From positions 1-64,000 of the forward strand of contig JAANBB010000005.1 of the NCBI GenBank assembly GCA_014621425.1: a stretch of DNA of 64,000 nt. Direction: 5' to 3'. The position numbers and the translations under genes are program-made. Shown piece after piece: positions 56,610-64,000 of this stretch. A model generated the notes under the pieces. It was not told the origin of the DNA and searched no databases. It saw only the letters and a program-made list of their open reading frames with translations. The stretch's first letter is position 1; the number at the start of each line of letters is the position of its first letter. Origin of the DNA: Cylindrodendrum hubeiense (taxonomy: Eukaryota > Ascomycota > Sordariomycetes > Hypocreales > Nectriaceae).

Positions 56610-59426
56610 TTAATTGGACAGCAAAAATCTTGCATTTGGGACCAGGGGCAATATTGGTAAATTACACTTGGTGCAATCGCGTGACAGTGTCTCTAGCTAG
56701 GCGATGAGAGAGAGCGCGTCGTCTCATGAGACTGAGAGTCAATTTTGCAAGGCTTTCTGGTTCGGATACGACACCATTACCACGAAAGGTTCATCGCATC
56801 ATCTATTTAATTGACCCGGCATCCTGCAATAATCTCTTTGGCTTGGCCAACCGCCAGCCCGTTCTCTGATGCGTGCAGATGTTGAACATCACCTGGCGAG
56901 CTTGATGCATATCGAGAATCTCACAGCAGCGCTGTGTATACAAGAGGAGGAGCAAGCGTAATAAAATACTTGATACATGGTCAATGTTCTCCACAAAGCA
57001 TTCTAAACACTCCTCAAAAAATGAGCTGCTTAGAGCTCGCCCGAAGTTGACTTGGTATCATAGTCAGTGTATCAATTACCCAACCTACTGTCACTGATAT
57101 GCCTGGACTAGACGCGTGCATATATGGAATGGGAATTGCTTGCACGTACGTGATGGTTTTCGTATACTACTCTCATCCTGTGAATGTCACGTCGCGTTGA
57201 TGGAATCTGATGATACCGAATTGCCGGATCACATTAAAGGCCGATGACAAAGCTGCCGAATTACCCACCACCTCGGCAACTGCATCAGCGACAATTTGAG
57301 GAATATGGTCAGCACCAAGCTTGCCGGGTATGTTCCCCATGCTGCTCGCCTGCTCGAGTGGCAGCATCTACCATGTAGATCGTCTTGACACCTTTTGACT
57401 TTCTGTCAGGAGGACGCACAAACTAATAATGGGATCGTAGCCAAGATGGATAAATACTGCCTCATCGAGCTGTTGCATGCCCATTAGTGGCTCGTGGTGG
57501 CATTCTGTGCAAAAGACACCACCTTATCGCCCGCCTTAAATGAGTGACTTGTAGTACGACTTCTTCAATCACGTCGAAAAACATGACTCTATTCACAATT
57601 ATTATAAATTAAATCCCCGCGACAGCCGCAGACAATGGAAGGCCGCAACGAAGGGGATTCAGTGGGCAGCGAACGATGATGCGCCCTATGTGGGCTATCT
57701 AGTGTCCACAATACATATGAAGCTTACGGCTATCCGGGCCGAGCACTAGTACCATAACAAATTGTGCTTAGCATGGCCTGAGATCTCGATAGTTGGTCTA
57801 GCTTGTGCTTCAATTTGTGTTTCATGGTGAAGGGTAATTCAAGGCCCTGCTCTCGCGCATTCCTAGAAAACCCTTGACCGCTCACTGCGTATAATTGTAG
57901 CGCCCCGTAGATACCAATACTTACAATATCAGCTGGCTAACTCCTGACAACCCCGGGGCCTAGATTACCTCGGCCGACGAGGTGTGCTAATGGAGTCGTC
58001 GGCCCCACCTCCGAAGCGGAAGGACGCCGCTCGGCGTTCGCCGAAGCCCCGCTTTCTCGCAGGAGAGCGCCCCAAAATTCAGCATTTGTGCAATAGTGTA
58101 GGGTAGGCGATGCCCTAAAACCAATCTAAGGAGGGACAAGGCGCCTGCCTGGATGACTCTAAGATCAAGATTGTGTTCCGAAACGCATTAGGAAAAAATA
58201 TCAACTGGAATAATTTGATGAAGCTTACTGGACATGTGTACAGCGGCTGAGCTTGTGGAAGGCAGAAAGATAGCTAATGACACTGAGTTTGGTCTTACCG
58301 TAGCTGTACAGGGACGACACCCTTGCGATGCGAGTCAGCAAAAATATTGAATCAAGAGCCATATGTATTAACCGCATGAGCACTGTAACATCATTTGCTT
58401 CATAGTTTCAGACCATATAATGTCTAAAAAGCTCACCCAAATATAGAGATGAACATGCAGGCTGCATTCAGAACATATCTGGTATCGGAAGAGAGTTTGG
58501 AGAATATGTACGTTATACTGTGGCTGTCACCTGATACTGGCTGCTTCGTGTTAGAGTGGTAACAATGTATGATAGAACAGGCGTTACATATGTTCACAGG
58601 CCCGAAGGTCGTACTAATAAAGCAACTTAATTCATGTCATGAGGGGGAAGGCTGCCAACCCTGTTCGGCATGAAGTCTTAGGTACTGTGCGTTATATAAG
58701 AATTATTTGACAACGACGCAGTTAAAGAATCCGTACATTCGGTGTAGACATTGCCTATAAATGGGCTCCGGGTCTCAATTGACATGTCCAAATAAAATAT
58801 ATAAGCAGGACGAAGATAATTACCCGATTGGACATCGACAATATGTGCTAGGGCGAAGGCCACTGGGTTATTGCAACGGCGACGTAATTTTTTAGAGTTG
58901 TGTAGAAGATATATCGTCTCCTCCAACTAAGATTCTATTGAATCACGTAGAGACTCTCGACTTTCCGCACCTCATGATGATACTATGAGTCTGTAAGGAA
59001 TTTATGCCTCGTGTAACTCGTGCCCTGGAATGAGATCGAATAAGTGTCTCAATCTTATTCAAAAACCCGATGATTCGCCGTCTTGCATGATCGGGGCATT
59101 CCCGGACCCGCACTCGGCCTATCCGACTCGGCGGCCCCGTATTTGAGACAATGGGGCTGTTCGGATGCGATGCCGCTTGTTCTGACAAAGCGACGGCAAA
59201 GGCCGAGATATCAAGCCAGCTGTGCATGAACTTGGACGCCGGAGATTGCAACTCGGTACTGGAATCCTATGGACTACAAATTGTGTTCGCTTGATATTTT
59301 AAGCCCGTATTATGTTCACTTAAAAGGAGGGAAGCACCAATCTTGGCAGTTTTGTTTCACTCAGTGAAGTTCGAATATATTCTATCCACCTACACCCAAT
59401 CAACATTTTCCCAGGATTCAGATAAA
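56610..59426. other. Long divergent intergenic stretch
   Basis: No intact gene. A possible remnant on the minus strand at about 57173-57540 (FKAGDKVVSFAQNATT, later GADHIPQIVADAVAEVVGN) recalls zinc-type alcohol dehydrogenases but is full of stops. At 57967-57983 ACCTCG and CGAGGT are inverted around GCCGA. The last 350 bp hold the AtuA-like promoter, with CCGACTCGG at 59123-59131. Confidence 0.45.
59123..59131. promoter_or_regulatory. CCGA-N-TCGG palindrome upstream of the AtuA-like gene
   Basis: CCGACTCGG at about -296 to -304 from the start at 59427; a further CACTCGGCC lies just before it. The reverse complement is upstream of the esterase (28243-28251). Candidate Zn2Cys6 site. Confidence 0.35.
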
Positions 59427-61467
59427 ATGGAATTGAAGCGTCCTATTGTCATTGGAAATGTGGCTGGTGCTATGGAGGATTGTCCTCATGCAATGTTGGT
59501 GATCCCGAGTCCCCTACATACCCAAGGCAACTATAACCAAGGACACTCGCTCACTCTCTGGAAGGTTTCGACAGATCTCTGATGGCAAAGTCGATGCAAT
59601 CACTGGCGACTGGCTATCGGAGCTCAACATTGCATGGAACGCGATACGAAAACATGACGATCCGACCAAAGGGTACGAGGTAGGTTTCTTGGAACAGCTT
59701 GAAGATTGCATCGACATCATCGCCGCGCAAAAGATCAAGTTAGTCACAAATGCGGGTGCTTTGAATACACCAGAGTGCGCAAAGAAAGTGAAGGAAATTT
59801 GTCAAAAGCACAATCTCGGTCATCTCAAGGTTGCTTATATTGAGGGAGACGATATTTCCGACATTGTCGTCAACCGCGAAAAGCAGGACCAGCTTGGTGG
59901 CATTGTACACCTAGACCACCCGGAGCGCACGCTTGAGGGCTGGGGCAATGATCCACTCTGCGGAGTCGCCTACTTTGGTGGCTGGGGTATTGTCAAGGCG
60001 CTGAAAGAAGGGGCCGATCTTGTTATCTGTGGCCGTGTCACAGATGCGAGCCCCGTGATTGCTCTGGCGGCGTGGTGGCATAACTGGTCCTATGATGACT
60101 GGAATCAGCTTGCGGGTGCGCTGATAGCAGGGCGTATGTCCCCTCGGTCGCGATATGCCTGCCATTGAAGTTCGTGACGCTAACTAATCTGCTACGACTA
60201 GACCTTATTGAATGTGGCCCTTATATCACCGGCGCCAACTTTTCTGGCGTGAGACCGCACTTAGAAGGCATGGTCGACCTCGCGTTCCCGATTGCTGAGA
60301 TTGCGCATGATGGGACCACCATAATCACCAAGAACCCAAAGCATCCGGGGTTTGTCGACGAGCTCAACGTACGGGCACAGTTCCTATACGAGATTCAAGG
60401 AACCCAATATATTAACCCAGATGTGCTGGCCGATATTCAAAATGTCAGGATTGAGAACACGAGCGAGAAAGATCGGGTCAAGATTTCGGGCGCCCTAGGC
60501 AGTCCACCGCCGCCCACGACCAAAGCTATCACGGTATCGATAGGTGGTTACCAAGCCGAAGCCACTTTCTACATGAATGGCCTCGACATAGATGCGAAGG
60601 AGCGCTTCATGCGGCAGCAGATCGAGCACGCTTTCAAAGATACACGATTCACCGATCTAAGCATCGAACGTTACGGCTCTAGCGCGTCGGACCCAAGCAA
60701 TCAAGCCTTGGGTACAGTGTCTGTCAGAGTTTTAGTTAAGGCTAAAAACAAGGAAGATATCAACGAAGAGGTCTTCCGCAAGCACATCTACGCCCTTAGA
60801 ATGCAGTTTTATGCTGGTATGTATCTTTCCACCGGGCTTGTCGCAGATTGCAATTCCTATGGTGGCACAAAGAAAACTGACGCACTTTCGCTTGATAGGA
60901 TATCATATGTCTCTTGACTTCCGCACCATGATTCCTAGAATGTTTATGGAGCTCTTCCCAGGTTTGATATCTTATGAGAAACTCCCCCATCGGGTGGTAT
61001 TTGATGATCGTGTTATCGAGGTCGAACACCATGGTATCACTGCCTCGGCCCTTGGGAAGCGACCCAGCTATGAGACGGCAAATAAGGCAGACCTGACAAC
61101 ATTCGGCTTCACTAATAGAGTACCCTTGGGAGCGATAGCCCATGCACGCTCTGGAGACAAGGGCGACAATTGTAATGTTGGCTTCTTTGTCCGGTCTGCT
61201 GAAGAGTATCGATGGTTGCAGTCTTATCTGACTGTGGAGCGGATTAAGGCACTGCTTGGGGAGGACTACAGAGATTCAGTTAGTGTAGAACGATGCGAGT
61301 TCCCAAAAATCTGGGCTGTCCACTTTAGGTTTCTGGATTTTCTAGGTGGTGGTGCCGCCAGCAGCACAAGAATCGACATGCTCGGGAAAGGCGTGGCCGA
61401 ATATCTGCGGAGTAAGTTCGTCGATGTCCCGGCAAAGTTCCTAGGCAATCCGATTTCACTTAGCTAG
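59427..61467 (+). CDS. AtuA-like acyclic terpene utilisation protein (DUF1446)
   Basis: Exons 59427-59494, 59565-60133, 60202-60816, 60899-61467 (606 aa). The N-terminal DUF1446/AtuA domain is recognised from KRPIVIGNVAGAMEDCPHAM, GDWLSELNIAWNAI, LVTNAGALNTPECAKK, YFGGWGIVKALKEGADLVIC then GRVTDASP, and IECGPYITGANFSG. The C-terminal AtuA-like domain (about residues 500-606) starts PLGAIAHARSGDKGDNCNVG. In Pseudomonas, AtuA is required for growth on citronellol-type terpenes but its reaction is not established; fungal members fuse both domains as here. Intron 1 uses a GTTGGT donor, fixed by the phase HAM|FRQISDGKVDAITGDW. It is likely cytosolic and catabolic. Confidence 0.86.
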
Positions 61468-62097
61468 TCTCGTTTGTATAACATTTATTCGGTAACTCAA
61501 GATTTGAGAAACCTCAGGATCGAGATATAATCGAGACCGTCTCTTGAATTCCGCAGTAACAAGTGTATTTTTTGGTTCAATACATAGCTTGTACGATTCT
61601 ATGAAATCTAAAACTTCCCAATTCCATAACTGCTCAACGACATCAGCTCGTGTTCTATTGTGATTGTTATTATAGCTCAGAACCTGCCATCTGGTATTAT
61701 CAGACCAGATTCACAATGGACTACTCGAGATTGAACGAAAACTTTCACTCTCTTAATTAATATTTCCAAGTTGACCTTGCTGTTTAGTGTATATTTAGTG
61801 CTATGTGGAGATAGATGTATTATATAGAAGATTGCTAAACAAGCCAAATTGCTACCAGACTATACATGTTTAGTGAATTTGGCCTCATTGACAAATCTAA
61901 CCACTATTGGATTAAAGTGCTATTTAATGCTGGCATCTAATGCCTTTCTCTATAATCTCTCTGAAATGCTGAATGTTATGTAATATTGTGTAATACGAAG
62001 GAAAGAAGTACTAGAAAGGTTTTCTGGTTGAAATATTTTCAAGAATAAGCGGTTATTAACCTTTTTGAGTAATACTCTTCAGTGAATATAGGAGGAG

Positions 62098-62488
62098 TGT
62101 GTGGGGGACGGGCAAAAGAGACGGACACAAGAGACGATCAGACACCCAACAACCAACCTATAGAACGGGTGTTGTTGCTGTGGTGATGCCAGGATACAGA
62201 CGATGCGTCCGCAATGAAGGCAAAGGCGCAGATAAGGGACTCTCAAAATGAACAAAATAGACAAGCCTGACCGATGCTATCTATCAGCATCATCTGATCA
62301 AACGGGTCACAAGACAATACCCCAAAATGTACCAAAAAGATCGTAAATTGAGCTTGCCAGAAACTCATCTTACTCAATATTAATGACAATAATTGAAGGT
62401 GATGATCGAGGAGGAATGGAATCGCGATGTCCCAATCCTACCCTGCAGCCCTCAATGACTGACTAATTGACCTTATCCAATGACCTCA
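62098..62488. repeat. Dispersed repeat, copy B (possible solo LTR)
   Basis: About 391 bp corresponding to 7703-8080 in the same orientation, with the same TGTGTGGGG start and CCTCA end. Differences between the copies include many C/T and G/A changes. The flanks (ggag / atgc) do not match, so no target duplication is visible here. Confidence 0.6.
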
Positions 62489-62668
62489 ATGCCACCTCCT
62501 GCTCATTGTGCAGAATTGCATGCAATATTTGGTGGATGTTCTTGTATTTACCCACTGCAATGTTTGCATAAAAAGGAGATTTCCCGTGTACTGCAATATT
62601 GCAACAGCTCATATCTGATATCTTACAGATATTGGGAAATCACACATGTGACAGTAACCGCTAACCCA

Positions 62669-62699
62669 AATAAGGGCGGATTTTAAATCCGCCCTTATT
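62669..62699. repeat. Perfect 15-bp hairpin with 1-nt centre
   Basis: AATAAGGGCGGATTT (62669-62683) and its exact reverse complement AAATCCGCCCTTATT (62685-62699) flank a single T. It lies 180 bp downstream of repeat copy B. Confidence 0.85.
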
Positions 62700-63675
62700 A
62701 AGGAATAGCTCGTGGATCCACTCAGGCCAGGCACCCTGGCCTACTCATTAGGGGAGGGGTATCCTGAGAACCGAGATATTGAGCTAACTTCAAGCTTCAA
62801 GAGATATTGAATGGGCCCATAGTCTCTTGTATTGCTCTTACCTTCAGTATATCCCCTGCTCAGTAGGAATCCACCCATGCTTGAGTCGCTCATATCAGTC
62901 ACATCCCGCATGGGCGGTAAGATGCCTCGATGGCTCGTGAAGTGGTCGCCACCTTGAATATGCAGCGCAGTGTATTGGCACATGGAGCTTACGACACAAC
63001 CAGAGTTCCCAAGCCCCCGCCGACACAGCCTGCTTCCCCAAATCTGGCCTTGCTTGTCTCTGGTCAAATTTCGCTCTCTCAGTACCCGCAATCATGCAGT
63101 GGGAATTATGACGGCCGTTGGTCGCGTCCCAAATTTGCTTCCCCAAGCCAACCCCGAAAAATGGGTCCTTTGGTAGCCACGAACCGCAAGAATAATGACT
63201 CCACAAGGTAAAGCACCACATCCTCTGGATTTCAGGAATCGCCGTGGCTTTTATAATGCTTGGTTTGAGAGCGGTAATGTTGGCAGCTAAAGAGGCGTAA
63301 GATAATGATGACGAGTAGATCACTTAGCCGCAACACCTTACTGCTAACTTAGCCGGTCTCGGCAAGTACAAATAATTGGATGCGAGGGCTGCATCTGTCA
63401 CAAAAACCCATCAGCGCTTAAATTGAAGAAGTAAGGTGAGTAAGATGAATCTGCCTAACGCTCATTTCACGACGATCCCGATAGTACAGAGTCAGGCTTG
63501 TGTAATTCTATGAGGAGTTGCCCTATAAACAAGGCCGTGCCTAAACTAGGACGATGCATGCAAAAGTCATCCGTGATCCGGGACTGATATAATCGAGATT
63601 GATGCCATAAGGGTGTTACCCTAAAAATACAATCGTCCCTGATCCAGGACGATTGATATCAGGTATTGTACTGAG

Positions 63676-63725
63676 ACCGGATTCGTACAATCCTCTGATA
63701 TATCGATATCTTAGTCTAAGCGATT
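63676..63725. repeat. Short dispersed repeat, copy 2
   Basis: Partner of 47240-47289 in the same orientation. Confidence 0.55.
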
Positions 63726-63907
63726 GTCTAGCGAAGTGAGATTGCTGACCATGGAAAGCTTCGAGGTGCGAAGCCTCATTTCTGGCTATCTGCCAAAATT
63801 CGCAAGCGCGTTGTATATATTGGGGAAGCCACCCCACACAAAATTGCTCCTCAGTCTTTTCCCTACATACCTACCTTCTATTCGAACCTACAACTCCACC
63901 CCCAATC

Positions 63908-64000
63908 ATGGCATTGTCTACCGAAGCCATCATATCCATCGTTGCAGCTCTGATAGCCCTACCTGGGGCAGGTCTGGTTTTCTGGCGTTGCTGCTCTGGA
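63908..64000 (+). CDS. Small single-helix membrane protein, 3' end outside window
   Basis: Starts MALSTEAIISIVAALIALPG then AGLVFWRCCSG and runs off the window. The pattern (S/T)(T/K)EAIISI...LI..P.A.L.FWR matches the small protein at 24398-24759, whose ATG is followed by the same order. One membrane helix close to the N-terminus. A TATA-like TATATATTGG is at about 63814-63823, about 90 bp before the ATG. Function is unknown; it may be a longer protein. Confidence 0.5.
   Translation, partial: MALSTEAIISIVAALIALPGAGLVFWRCCSG

Larger units (their letters stand above)
61468..63907. other. Intergenic stretch with dispersed repeat and hairpin
   Basis: No gene supported. 61480-62080 is AT-rich. 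Then come repeat copy B, a perfect hairpin, and minus-strand frames (62741-63323) with no recognised domain. A short repeat shared with 47240-47289 lies at 63676-63725. Confidence 0.5.

Noticed and set aside
62741..63323. Minus-strand protein-coding gene
   Set aside because: Two overlapping frames with no domain, no convincing splice structure and no clear start context.

Overview
The window reads as chromosomal DNA of a filamentous ascomycete, most likely an Aspergillus/Penicillium-type Eurotiomycete. The evidence is short introns (about 48-106 bp) with CTGAC/CTAAC branch points, a Zn2Cys6 regulator, a HET-domain protein, a Clr5-ankyrin protein, and several Dal5-like and sugar transporters. 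Most genes are split, so I rebuilt exon structures by hand from splice sites and reading phase.

Layout. 1-2378: gene-poor, with a fragment of a tandem ankyrin array carrying four undetermined bases. 2379-7642: a UDP-glycosyltransferase, then a divergent pair of metal-dependent amidohydrolase and Dal5-like transporter (the latter with an early stop), then a dispersed repeat that resembles a solo LTR. 8235-15220: an uncharacterised DUF7730-like protein, a secreted HExxH metalloprotease-like protein and a 746-aa secreted protein, the last two diverging from a block of ~240-bp tandem repeats. 15891-24759: a large proline-rich RING protein, a Clr5-ankyrin protein and a small one-helix membrane protein. 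26687-34834: an HSL-type esterase, a sugar transporter, a short-chain dehydrogenase and an acetoacetyl-CoA synthetase. 37190-46651: a polytopic membrane protein, a second Dal5-like transporter, a relic of a HET gene, a second sugar transporter and a secreted BNR-type protein. 48752-61467: a 1595-aa ankyrin-HET protein, a Zn2Cys6 regulator and an AtuA-like acyclic-terpene-utilisation protein. 61468-64000: a second copy of the LTR-like repeat, a perfect hairpin and the start of a second one-helix microprotein.

Function. Two themes stand out. The first is scattered catabolism: esterase, transporters, dehydrogenase, acetoacetyl-CoA synthetase and AtuA-like protein. Known acyclic terpene/leucine degradation ends in acetoacetate, which the synthetase would activate, and CCGA-N-TCGG or CCTCGG motifs occur upstream of three of these genes. 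The second is self/non-self or stress signalling: three ankyrin loci, one fused to a C-terminal HET domain, plus a HET relic. No CRISPR array, rRNA or convincing tRNA was seen, and I found no clear secondary-metabolite backbone enzyme.
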